NCBI GenBank assembly: GCA_035911095.1
Contig: JAMHWF010000022.1
Coordinates: forward strand, 62,001 to 126,000
Reading direction: 5' to 3'
From: JAMHWF01 sp035911095
GTDB taxonomy: Bacteria; Pseudomonadota; Gammaproteobacteria; Burkholderiales; Burkholderiaceae_C
DNA: 64,000 nt
A program made the position numbers and the translations under genes. The notes under the pieces are model-generated. The model searched no databases. It was not told the origin of the DNA and saw nothing but the letters and a program-made list of their open reading frames with translations. Every line of letters begins with the position of its first letter. The first letter of the stretch is position 1. Of this stretch, positions 41,796 through 49,989 are shown one piece after another.

Positions 41796-42622
41796 CGAGG
41801 TCGACCATCCGCTTGGTGGGGTGCTGCTTCCACCTCGATCCGGTCGACTTCTCGAGGCGCCTTGCTGCACTGGCCGCCAGGTCGGGACATGGCCTCGAAG
41901 GCGTCATCGTCTGCAACGCACCGGGGTCTCGACTCGACGGCGCGCCCACCGGCATCGCCGTGCTGGAGGGGACGAACGAAACCCTCGATTTTTCCGCCTA
42001 TTTCGAAGGCTTGGGCACCTTTGGCGCATTGGTCGATGGGCCGGTGCTTTTCGTCAACGACAGCCTGTTCACGAAGCACGACGCCAAGGCGGTGCTCGGG
42101 ATGGTGTTGGCGTTGGTGCCGTTGGTCGCGCAAAGCCACTGCGCAGCCCTTGCCGGCGTCTCCCACCCCTACATGACCGCCTGCCTGCGAAACCCGTGGA
42201 GCGGCGACGGCCGCTACATCAGTTCATTCTGCTTTCTCGCCAATCGGCCGGCCTGTGACATCCTGCTTCGGATGCAGCAATGGGCCATCGAAGATGGCCT
42301 GCCCCCATCGCCCACGGCGGCGCTCAGCGATGACGACTGGGGGATGCGGCTCTCGCCACCGTTCCGAGAAATGATCCGGACCCATCTGGTCTACGATCCA
42401 TCGCCCTATGCGTGGCCGCGTGCGCGTGCGCGCGATGGCGTCGAACTGCTGGCATGGAAGAAGGCGCGTTGCGTGTACTTCGAGCATCGCCTCTCGGGCG
42501 CCATAGGGATCGAGGGAGCGCTGTTGCCCGTCAATGCGGGCCCTCGTGCCGGCCTGAAACTGCTTTTGGCGGAGCAGCGTGCCGCGTTTTTCCGCAAGCT
42601 GCGTTCTTCCGTCCGCATCTGA
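41792..42622 (+). CDS. unrecognised polysaccharide-locus protein, weak RgpF-like signature
   Basis: The protein has 276 residues, soluble, without signal peptide or TM. It carries VLFVNDSLF, followed about 45 residues later by GRYISSFCFLANRPA; rhamnan-synthesis RgpF-type proteins have a comparable N-D-S motif followed by an S-[FY]-F-x-F segment. The overall match is too weak to name a family. It starts by ATGA overlap with the Wzy-like gene and belongs to the same chain. A glycosyltransferase of unknown linkage is the likeliest guess. Confidence 0.5.
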   Translation: MTRSTIRLVGCCFHLDPVDFSRRLAALAARSGHGLEGVIVCNAPGSRLDGAPTGIAVLEGTNETLDFSAYFEGLGTFGALVDGPVLFVNDSLFTKHDAKAVLGMVLALVPLVAQSHCAALAGVSHPYMTACLRNPWSGDGRYISSFCFLANRPACDILLRMQQWAIEDGLPPSPTAALSDDDWGMRLSPPFREMIRTHLVYDPSPYAWPRARARDGVELLAWKKARCVYFEHRLSGAIGIEGALLPVNAGPRAGLKLLLAEQRAAFFRKLRSSVRI

Positions 42623-42632
42623 CGCCGAACCA

Positions 42633-43391
42633 GTGAAGATCACGGTCATCACCGTTGCGTATAACAGCGCGAGCACCATCGAAGCCACGCTCGCGTCGGT
42701 CGCGTGTCAAACCCACCCGGATGTCGAGCATCTCGTCATCGACGGCGGGTCCACCGACGAGACCGCGCAGATCGTCTCGAGATTCCGGCACTCGGTAAGT
42801 CATTTCGTCTCCGAGCGCGACGGGGGCATCTACGACGCGATGAACAAGGGGCTTGCGAAGGCCACGGGGCATCTGGTCGGATTTCTGAATGCCGACGATC
42901 GCTTCGCCGACGAGCTGGCATTGGCTCGAATCGCCGCGGCCGCTACGGCGCATCCCTCCGCAGTGGCCGTGTACGGCGACCTGGTCTACGACAGCTCGCG
43001 AGAGCCTGGCAAGATCGTCCGCTACTGGCGGAGCGGGCGCTTCAGTCGATCTCGACTCCGTTTCGGATGGATGCCCCCGCATCCGACCTTCTATGCCACG
43101 CGCCAGCACCTGCGCGAGATCGGCGGTTTCGATACGACCCTGAAGATTGCGGCAGACTACGAGATGATGCTGCGCTGCCTGGCCCCGCGCAACGCGCAAG
43201 CGGCCTACGTGCCGGAGGTGCTGGTCCGCATGCGGCTCGGGGGGGCCAGCAACCGGTCGGCCTCGGCGATGCTGCGCAAGAGCGCCGAGGATCTAAAGGC
43301 CATGCGCGCCAATCGCATCGGCGGTCCGCTCACGCTGCTGTGCAAGAACCTGCGGAAGCTGCCCCAGTTCTTCCGGCGGGCCCGCGCCTAG
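42633..43391 (+). CDS. glycosyltransferase family 2 (WcaA/WcaE type)
   Basis: The protein has 252 residues: KITVITVAYNSASTIEATLA, VIDGGSTDETAQIV, SERDGGIYDAMNKGLAKATG, FLNADDRFADE. It is very similar in layout to the GT2 at 39680 (same D-G-x-Y-D-A-M-N-K block), so the two may be old duplicates with different acceptors. Start GTG 42633 gives the family's normal N-terminus; a longer in-frame ATG at 42579 would add 18 unrelated residues inside the preceding gene. Last gene of the chain. Confidence 0.9.
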   Translation: MKITVITVAYNSASTIEATLASVACQTHPDVEHLVIDGGSTDETAQIVSRFRHSVSHFVSERDGGIYDAMNKGLAKATGHLVGFLNADDRFADELALARIAAAATAHPSAVAVYGDLVYDSSREPGKIVRYWRSGRFSRSRLRFGWMPPHPTFYATRQHLREIGGFDTTLKIAADYEMMLRCLAPRNAQAAYVPEVLVRMRLGGASNRSASAMLRKSAEDLKAMRANRIGGPLTLLCKNLRKLPQFFRRARA

Positions 43392-43614
43392 GAGCGTGAT
43401 TTGCGCTCGGTCGATACGCGATGCCGAGGCGGTTCCGCGGCGGCGGCTTGGGCCGAGTTCCGTGAGGCCCTCTAGTACACTCGGTCGCCTTGGCACATGC
43501 TGCCGAAGATTGTCGGATGCCGCCGTGGTGGTATCCGCATGAGGTCTTCTCGCGACGCTCCTTCCAGACGAGTGGCTGGCTGCGGTGGGACCCGCGCCGA
43601 ACATCTCATGACCC
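43392..43614. other. intergenic region before wzz, possible promoter
   Basis: No gene is seen. TTGGGC at 43448-43453 and TAGTAC/TACACT at 43473-43481 could form a promoter, but spacing to a good -10 is 19 bp or more. A weak GAGCG/CGCTC stem lies just after the GT2 stop codon. Confidence 0.3.
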
Positions 43615-44778
43615 ATGCCACCTGACAGCATTGCATCGCCCGCGTCCGCACCCTCGACGGCACCCGACATCAGCCTGCTCGACGTGGGGCTCGTTGTATT
43701 CAAAAACCTGTGGTTGCTGTTGGGTGTTCCGGCGCTCGCCGCGGTGATCGCCGTGGCTGCGAGCTTTCTCGTGGCGCCGACGTATACGTCCAGCACGGTC
43801 ATCATGACGCCGCAGAAATCAGACATCGCCGGCGCGTTGCTGGGGCAGTTGGGTGGGCTCGCCGGCGCCGCGGGCAGTCTGGCCGACGTCAAGAACCCGT
43901 CCGACCAATGGGTCGGCTTGCTCTACAGCAGGACGGTGGCGGACGCGATCGTCGACCAGTTCAAACTCGTCGACCGCTACGGCGTGAAGTACATGTTCGA
44001 GGCGCGCAAGGGTCTCGCCGTCGCAAGCACGATCGAAGCTGGCAAGAACGGGTTGATCACGATTTCGGTGGACGACAAGGACCCGGACACCGCGCGCCGC
44101 ATGGCGACTGCCTACGTGAGCGAACTGCAAAAGCTGTCAAAGAACATTGCGGTCACCGAAGCTGGGCAGCGCCGACTGTTCTTCGAGCAGCAGGTGCGCG
44201 ATGCGCGCGAGCAGATGGACAAGGCGATTCAGTCGCTCCAGGGGGGTGGCATCGCCCAGAACGCGGTCAAGACCGACCCGGGTGTCGCGCTTGAAGCTGT
44301 CGCGCGGATGAGGGCGCAGATCACCGCTGCGGAGGTCCGCCTTTCCGTGCTGCGCCAGTCCATGACACAGCGCAGCACTGCCGTGCAGCAGGCGGAGGCT
44401 GAAGTGCGCTCGCTGAAGGAGCAGTTGAAGAGCATCGACCAGCCGGAAGAACTTGTGGTTGGCGGCCAGCAGGGTGAGTACCTGGCCCGCTATCGAGACT
44501 TCAAGTACTACGAGAACCTGTTCGAAGTCATGGCCAAGCAGTTCGAACTCGCCAAGATCGACGAGGCGCGTGACGGTACCGTCATTCAGGTCGTCGATCC
44601 GGCGCAAACACCCGAGTGGAAGTCCAAGCCGAAGCGACTGGTCGTCGGGCTGCTGGCGTTCGTGATCGTCGGGTTCCTCGTCCTGCTGTACGTGTTCGTG
44701 CGCGAGGCCGTCCGCAATTCGCGTCGGGACCCGGAGTTGAGCGCGAAGCTCGCTCAGTTCAGGTTTCGGCGCGCTTGA
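43615..44778 (+). CDS. chain-length determinant protein (Wzz family)
   Basis: This is a 387-residue protein with the Wzz pattern: TM1 (about 28-52), a long periplasmic helical domain with coiled-coil parts (about 60-340) and TM2 (about 345-367) preceded by the Pro-rich DPAQTPEWKSKPKR. It controls polymer length with the Wzy-like protein. There is no cytoplasmic tyrosine-kinase domain, so it is not a Wzc; no separate BY-kinase gene was found in the window. A Gly/Ala/Leu-rich stretch (about 75-95) follows the first strand. Confidence 0.9.
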   Translation: MPPDSIASPASAPSTAPDISLLDVGLVVFKNLWLLLGVPALAAVIAVAASFLVAPTYTSSTVIMTPQKSDIAGALLGQLGGLAGAAGSLADVKNPSDQWVGLLYSRTVADAIVDQFKLVDRYGVKYMFEARKGLAVASTIEAGKNGLITISVDDKDPDTARRMATAYVSELQKLSKNIAVTEAGQRRLFFEQQVRDAREQMDKAIQSLQGGGIAQNAVKTDPGVALEAVARMRAQITAAEVRLSVLRQSMTQRSTAVQQAEAEVRSLKEQLKSIDQPEELVVGGQQGEYLARYRDFKYYENLFEVMAKQFELAKIDEARDGTVIQVVDPAQTPEWKSKPKRLVVGLLAFVIVGFLVLLYVFVREAVRNSRRDPELSAKLAQFRFRRA

Positions 44779-44820
44779 AGGGGCGTACCACCTGCGTGGG
44801 TTGTTCCTAAAGGTTTACCG

Positions 44821-45615
44821 ATGAATCGAATTGCCAAGGCATTGCGCAACCCGGCTAAGGCCGTCGACAGGGTTGCGCGGCGGTGCCGTTCCATGTTTCC
44901 CGAGTCCGCGCGCAAGGTGGAGGCCGATGCGGGCCAGTTCTGGACCCGCAGCCAGGATGATGTCGCCACACAGGCGTTGTCCCACTGGCGCGGGCAGGGC
45001 TACATCACCGAAGAGTTTTGGCAAGCCACGGGGCGCCGGCACCTGGCGCTGCTCGACCGGCTGTGCCTGCTGGCAGGCCGGACCCGCCCGATTCGCGCCA
45101 TGCTGGAGTGGGGGTCCGGCGGGGGGGCCAACGCCTGCGCCTTTGCGCAGCGGGTGACGACCTTCTACGGCGTGGATATCTCGGCTCCCAATCTCGAAGA
45201 GGTAGGACGGCAGCTGGCGCCATCGGGCTTCGCCGGGTGGAAACCCCTGCTGGTGGACGTTCACGAGCCGGAATCGGTCAGGCAGCGAGGGGTCGAGCCC
45301 CTCGACCTGTTCCTCTGCGTCGCGGTCTACCAGCACTTCCCGAGCAAGGAGTACGGCTTGCGCGTGACGCGCGTGGCGCACGACCTGCTGGCAGCGGATG
45401 GTTTGGCGATCATCCAGACACGCATCGATGACGGCTCTGAGCGGCTCTCCGCCAAGACGAAAAATTATTCGAAGGATGCGATCGTCTTCACGTCGTATCG
45501 CGTGGAGGAGTTTTGGAACGAGTTGTCACGTGCCGGCTTCTCGCCGTTGGCCGTGGTATTGGATCCAGAATCGGCGTACGCGTTCTATCTGGCCGAGAAA
45601 ACTCGCGAAGTCTGA
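44821..45615 (+). CDS. class I SAM-dependent methyltransferase
   Basis: The protein has 264 residues, with motif I in AMLEWGSGGGANACAFAQ, FYGVDISAPNLEEV and LFLCVAVYQHFPSKEYG. The start ATG 44821 follows TAAAGGT. The less GC-rich codon use is plain here (for example an AAA-AAT-TAT-TCG run near 45460). The methyl acceptor is unknown. Its stop is two bases from the stop of the convergent methyltransferase gene. Confidence 0.8.
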   Translation: MNRIAKALRNPAKAVDRVARRCRSMFPESARKVEADAGQFWTRSQDDVATQALSHWRGQGYITEEFWQATGRRHLALLDRLCLLAGRTRPIRAMLEWGSGGGANACAFAQRVTTFYGVDISAPNLEEVGRQLAPSGFAGWKPLLVDVHEPESVRQRGVEPLDLFLCVAVYQHFPSKEYGLRVTRVAHDLLAADGLAIIQTRIDDGSERLSAKTKNYSKDAIVFTSYRVEEFWNELSRAGFSPLAVVLDPESAYAFYLAEKTREV

Positions 45616-45617
45616 AG

Positions 45618-46511
45618 CTATCGGCTGAGTTTGCGTCGCAGCAGAAGTCGTATTCGTCCCCGCCAGAGTCGACGCCTCAGGGCTCGCGGGTCGTGCCCTC
45701 GGCTCAGCGCGTGGGTACTGGGGCTGCAACTCGTATAGAGCAGTCCAAGCTGATCGGCCAACACTTCGAGGGAACGGCGCGAGAACAGCGAAATGTGGCC
45801 GTTCCGGGGCCCTGCGTAGGACCAGGCCAGGCGCGTGGCTTCCGAGACGCTCCCGTCGGTCACTGCAGTGCCGACAAGCAAGATCAGCGGGCCTGGCGTT
45901 GCGTTCGTCAGAAGCGTGCGCAACGACGCGACCGGATCGGGCAAGTGCTCCAAGACCTCGAAGGCCGTGCAGAGGTTGTAGCGCCCGATGCGCTCCGGTT
46001 GCAGTTCGTCGACGCCGAACGGGTCGTGGCAATCGTAGGTCCACCCGCTGTCTCGGAGCAGTTGAGCGGTACGGCCATGGCCGCCACCGAAGTCCAGGCC
46101 GATTGCCGTGTCCTTCAGGTCCGGGAAGTACGACTGAACCGCCTTCGCGTCGAGTGACGGGCGAATCTCGGCGAATTCGCCGTCGACCACATGGTATTGA
46201 TCGTTGTAGACATGCCGGCTCCATAGTGAAGGCGTGAATCGGTCAAAGAACGCCGTGAAAATGAACCTGCATTGACTGCATCTCCAGTAGATGACTGGAA
46301 CGCAGCTTAGTGAGCGAGTGAACGGCGTGGGGCTGACGAATTTCTCGAAATCCAGCATGTCGAATCGACTGCTGGGGGACCGGCAAATCTTGCAGGCACG
46401 TAGGCGCGCTTTCTGTTCCAGAGCCAGCTGTTCGACGGCATATTCTGCAAGTTCGCCCTCGGCGGTATTCGGCCCGTCGATCGGTACTGCATTGGCATCT
46501 ACCGTGTCCAT
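45618..46511 (-). CDS. methyltransferase with Cys4 zinc ribbon, opposite strand to its neighbours
   Basis: The protein has 297 residues. CKICRS and WRCSQC form a Cys4 site (about residues 40-82), then a class I SAM domain with IGLDFGGGHGRTAQLLRDSG and AFEVLEHLPDPVASL, and a basic C-terminus. It is similar in layout to the methyltransferase at 37164, but it is the only minus-strand gene between 32.8 and 47.7 kb, so it was probably inserted or turned round separately. The upstream gap to 46609 can hold divergent promoters. Confidence 0.8.
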   Translation of the reverse strand: MDTVDANAVPIDGPNTAEGELAEYAVEQLALEQKARLRACKICRSPSSRFDMLDFEKFVSPTPFTRSLSCVPVIYWRCSQCRFIFTAFFDRFTPSLWSRHVYNDQYHVVDGEFAEIRPSLDAKAVQSYFPDLKDTAIGLDFGGGHGRTAQLLRDSGWTYDCHDPFGVDELQPERIGRYNLCTAFEVLEHLPDPVASLRTLLTNATPGPLILLVGTAVTDGSVSEATRLAWSYAGPRNGHISLFSRRSLEVLADQLGLLYTSCSPSTHALSRGHDPRALRRRLWRGRIRLLLRRKLSR

Positions 46512-46608
46512 TTCGGCAGTCCTGGATCGGGGTTGAAGATGGTGCCCAAACTATAATCCCTGCTTCTGAGCCGGGTGGGCGTGTGATCTCTCGAGTATCT
46601 GGGTTCGC

Positions 46609-47727
46609 ATGAAAGTCATGAACATGCGGCTGGTTCGTGCCGCGGCCCGCCTCGATCCGCTCTGGAAGGCACTGAGCCGGCTGCCCCTCGGGGGCAGGGG
46701 GCTTGTCGATCAAGGGCCGAAGTCGATTCTGGTCATCGACCTGCATCTCGTCGGCGACATGGTGATGTTGCTGCCGCTGCTGGCTGCCCTGAGAAGGCGC
46801 TATCCGACGGCGCGGCTGACCCTGCTGGCCGGGCCGTGGTCCGACTTCGTGATACGCAGCAGCGGCTTGGTCGACGAGGTGATCCCGTTCGTCGCGAGCT
46901 GGGTCAAGCCTCGCCGTCGGCTGCAGGCGCTGTTCGACTACGCACGTATCGTCCGCTTGCTGCGGCGGCGTTCCTGGGACATCGGCCTCGATGTGCGCGG
47001 CGACGTCCGTCAGATTCTGATGCTGTTCCTCGCAGGGTGTCGGCGTCGCATCGGCTTCGACTTCACCGGCGGGGCGGACCTGCTGACCGAGGTGGTTCCG
47101 GACGACGGGCAGTTGAGTCATATCCTCGACCATCATCAGCGCATTGCTCGCCAGATGGATGCGTGGGACGGCCAACACTTCATCCCGCGCATCGCGTTGT
47201 CCGACGCCGAGCGGCGCGACGCCGAAGCCATCGAGCCTTTCATCGGATTTCACTTCGGGGCGTCCCTAGCGCTGCGCCGACTGCCGCCGCAAGAAGCGGC
47301 GAAGCTGGTCCGCCTGCATGGCGCAAGCGGCACGAGGCTCGTGCTGTTCTCGTCGCCGGATATCGAAAGCTACGTGCAGGAGATCATTGCGCTGCTTCCC
47401 GAGTCGGTCGCGCGAGGCCTCGAGACCTGGCGTGGCAGCTTGCGCGAGTTCGTCGTCACGCTCAGTCGCGCGCAGCGCGTCTTCGTCATGGACAGCGGGC
47501 CGGCACATATCGCCGCAGCCCTGGGGTGCGAGACCGTGATCTTCTTCGGGCCCAACCTTCCACGGTACACCGCACCGCGAGGCGAACGCGTCTTGCTGCT
47601 GGAGCATCCTGGCATGTTGTGCCGCCCCTGCGATCAGCACCATTGCGTCAACGCCACTCGACAGGCGTGCCTGCTTGGCCTGGTCGAGCAATGGGAGCAG
47701 GTCGCCGCGCCGATGCGGGCGCGGTGA
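46609..47727 (+). CDS. glycosyltransferase family 9 (ADP-heptose:LPS heptosyltransferase-like)
   Basis: This is a 372-residue GT-B enzyme: SILVIDLHLVGDMVMLLPLL and RRRYPTARLTLLAG at the N-terminus, and VMDSGPAHIAAALGCETVIF with FFGP at the C-terminal donor site. It has the heptosyltransferase fold of WaaC/WaaF/RfaQ. The C-terminal Cys-rich stretch (LCRPCDQHHC) is common in family members. Substrate could be heptose or another sugar. ATG 46618 is an alternative start. Convergent with the SLBB exporter gene. Confidence 0.9.
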   Translation: MKVMNMRLVRAAARLDPLWKALSRLPLGGRGLVDQGPKSILVIDLHLVGDMVMLLPLLAALRRRYPTARLTLLAGPWSDFVIRSSGLVDEVIPFVASWVKPRRRLQALFDYARIVRLLRRRSWDIGLDVRGDVRQILMLFLAGCRRRIGFDFTGGADLLTEVVPDDGQLSHILDHHQRIARQMDAWDGQHFIPRIALSDAERRDAEAIEPFIGFHFGASLALRRLPPQEAAKLVRLHGASGTRLVLFSSPDIESYVQEIIALLPESVARGLETWRGSLREFVVTLSRAQRVFVMDSGPAHIAAALGCETVIFFGPNLPRYTAPRGERVLLLEHPGMLCRPCDQHHCVNATRQACLLGLVEQWEQVAAPMRAR

Positions 47728-47840
47728 AAGGCCCGGTCGCAGCGATTCTGGTCTTGGCGTTGCGTTGCGTTCGCCCGATCGGCTCGCCGAGCCCAGCTGC
47801 GTCGCGGTCTGTTCACGAGCGGGCGCGGGGCCGGGCCTTT
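47727..47840. repeat. 10-bp inverted repeat framing the gap between two convergent genes
   Basis: AAAGGCCCGG (47727-47736) and CCGGGCCTTT (47831-47840) are exact reverse complements 94 bp apart, each overlapping a stop codon. The gap also holds three GCGTT units. On either strand the distal arm ends in TTT, so it might act as a bidirectional terminator, but the loop is long. Confidence 0.4.
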
Positions 47841-49851
47841 ACTCCCGCAGCACCTTGATCGCCGCCGCCCCCAGGCCGAACTGATAGAGGATCTGCGTCC
47901 ACTCTTTCGCGAGCTGGGTGAAGGTCGTCTTGCCCAGTTCCTCGGGCACGAAGACGGTGTCTCCGGGCAGCGCCGCAACGCGCTTCAGGTTGCCGTCGAA
48001 GAAGCCTCGGTTCTGCCGGGCGCTGACCACGCTGCCGTTGGCCCGTACCACGAACGCGCTGCCGTTGTCCGCGCCGCGCGTGCTGCCGCCGGCCATGTCG
48101 ATGTATGAATCGACGGGGCGCTCGCCGCTGAACAGGTAGGAGCCACCGTTGAACACGCTGCCGAAGACGCCGACGGTCGTCGGCTGCGCCGGGATGAAGA
48201 GGCGGTCGCCGCTTTCCATCGCGAGGTTCGGCAGCTGGGGCGCATGCGGGTCGAGCTGGAGCACGATGCGGCCGGTGGGGCGGACCTGGCGAAGCTGCTG
48301 GATCAGCCGGGTGGCCGCGCTGCTCTGGGCCGCCTGCACCTGGGCTTCTTCCGCCGTCAGGGCCCGCTGGGTGGTCGTCACTTTCGCGAACTCGGTCTCG
48401 AGGTCTCGCAGCGCGCGGTCGTAGTTCACCTGCTGCTGCTGGCGCACGGATTCGCGGCTGAACTCGGTGCCGAAGACGAAGGCGTCGGGCGTCAGCCCGC
48501 CCGCGGCCCGGATCGCGTCCTCGATCGAGCTGCTCGCCGGCAGGATGTAGTCGCCGGGCTGCGCCACCTCGCCCTCGACGCGAACCTTCTTGTTCTGCTT
48601 GTCCTGCGGCAGCATGGCATCGACGGCGCTGAACGCGCGCAGCACGTCGCCGTTGGCGGGCGCCTGGCTCAGCGCGTCGGGCAGCGCCAGCTGCACCATG
48701 CGCTCGCCGATGCGGTCACCCAGCCGCTCGATGGCCAGGCGCGACCGGTCGGCGACCGGGGTCAGGCCCCCGGCCATGCGCACAATGTCGGCGATCGTCT
48801 CGCCGTTCCTCAGCTCGAAGATCGAGGGCTTGTTGACGCTGCCGATCAGCGCGGCCTGGGTCGAGACCGGGCCGATGTGCACGACGTCCTCGGGCTGCAG
48901 CACGCGGTCGTTCGAGCGGTCGCCCTTCAGCAGCAGATCGTAGAGATCGAGCGTCGCCAGCAGCGTCCCACGGCGGCGAAGCTCGATGCTGCGGAAGGTG
49001 CCGGAGGCCGAAGGGCCGCCCGCCTTCATCACGGCGTTGAAAACCGTCGACAGGCTGTTCACGACGTAGGAGCCGGGCTGCGACACGAACCCCGTGACGT
49101 AGACGCGGATGCTGCGCAGCTGGCCGAGCGACACGCTCAGCTGGAAGTTGCGGAAGACCTGGCCGACGCGTCGCCGCAGGAGCTCCGGCAGGTCCTCGTA
49201 GCGAACGCCGGCCACGAGCACGGAGCCGACACGCGGGATGTTCAGTCGGCCGGCCCGGTCGACGACCAGGCGCAGGTCGGCATCGATCGAGCCCCAGATC
49301 GTCAGTGCGACCTCGTCGCCCGGCGTGATGAGGTAGTCGGGCGGCACTTGCGGCATGAAGTCGACCGTGTCCGCCGCCGTCGGGGAGGTGACGAGCTCTG
49401 CGCCGAAGCGCCGGACCGAGGTGTCGTCCAGCGTGAGCCTGCCGTCCGGGCCGATCACCGGGATCGTGTCGGCGATCTTGTTGACGAAGAGCTCGAACTC
49501 CCCGGGGCGGTAGGGCTTGGGGGGCGGCGTGAAGCCGGACGAGCCGTCCGCACTTGCCGCCTGGCCCGTCGTGGCGGCCCGGCCACTGTCGCTCTGGCCC
49601 CAGCGCAGCGACCCCCCGCTCGACGTGTTGCTGCGCAGTTGCACCGAGCCGCCGCTACCGGTGGACGTGTCGGTGCTCTCGCCGGGGGTGTTGGCGCTGG
49701 GGTTCGAGGTGTCGCCTGACCTTGATTGATAGCTGTCCAGCGTCTGGCGGGTCTGCACCTGCGCCCACGCGTCGGTACGACAGAGGCCCGCGGCCAGGGC
49801 GATGGCGGTCACGGCGACAAGCCGAGACCGTCTCGAGCGGTGTTCGGTCAT
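47839..49851 (-). CDS. polysaccharide export protein with multiple SLBB domains (Wza-like)
   Basis: The protein has 670 residues. A signal peptide is seen (cleavage about AWA-Q, residue 30; no lipobox), then a Ser/Thr/Gly-rich linker, a Poly_export domain (YLITPGDEVALTIWGSID) and repeated SLBB domains (AGRLNIPRVGSVLVAGVRYE; VYVTGFVSQPGSYVVNSLST; later VRVEGEVAQPGDYILPAS and VGVFGSVFNGGSYLFSGERP). It should form the outer-membrane channel or its periplasmic part. A TAGAAT box on the minus strand precedes it, so it can be transcribed apart from rfbBDAC. No kinase gene is adjacent. Confidence 0.9.
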   Translation of the reverse strand: MTEHRSRRSRLVAVTAIALAAGLCRTDAWAQVQTRQTLDSYQSRSGDTSNPSANTPGESTDTSTGSGGSVQLRSNTSSGGSLRWGQSDSGRAATTGQAASADGSSGFTPPPKPYRPGEFELFVNKIADTIPVIGPDGRLTLDDTSVRRFGAELVTSPTAADTVDFMPQVPPDYLITPGDEVALTIWGSIDADLRLVVDRAGRLNIPRVGSVLVAGVRYEDLPELLRRRVGQVFRNFQLSVSLGQLRSIRVYVTGFVSQPGSYVVNSLSTVFNAVMKAGGPSASGTFRSIELRRRGTLLATLDLYDLLLKGDRSNDRVLQPEDVVHIGPVSTQAALIGSVNKPSIFELRNGETIADIVRMAGGLTPVADRSRLAIERLGDRIGERMVQLALPDALSQAPANGDVLRAFSAVDAMLPQDKQNKKVRVEGEVAQPGDYILPASSSIEDAIRAAGGLTPDAFVFGTEFSRESVRQQQQVNYDRALRDLETEFAKVTTTQRALTAEEAQVQAAQSSAATRLIQQLRQVRPTGRIVLQLDPHAPQLPNLAMESGDRLFIPAQPTTVGVFGSVFNGGSYLFSGERPVDSYIDMAGGSTRGADNGSAFVVRANGSVVSARQNRGFFDGNLKRVAALPGDTVFVPEELGKTTFTQLAKEWTQILYQFGLGAAAIKVLRE

Positions 49852-49934
49852 GGAGGGGGGCAGGAGTCAGGAGTTGTTTGAGGCCGCCACGGTGCCTCGT
49901 CCTGTCGGCGCACGTGGGGTATCGAAGCGGGCGA

Positions 49935-49940
49935 ATTCTA
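49935..49940 (-). promoter_or_regulatory. -10 box TAGAAT before the SLBB exporter gene
   Basis: Minus strand reads CACTAGAATTCGCCCGCTTC, 84 bp before the start codon, between rfbC and the exporter gene. It resembles the ychF/lysS box with one extra base. No good -35. Confidence 0.4.
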
Positions 49941-49989
49941 GTGGCCCGTCTTGTGGACAGGCCTGGTACGCAGACCGGCCGACGATCGG

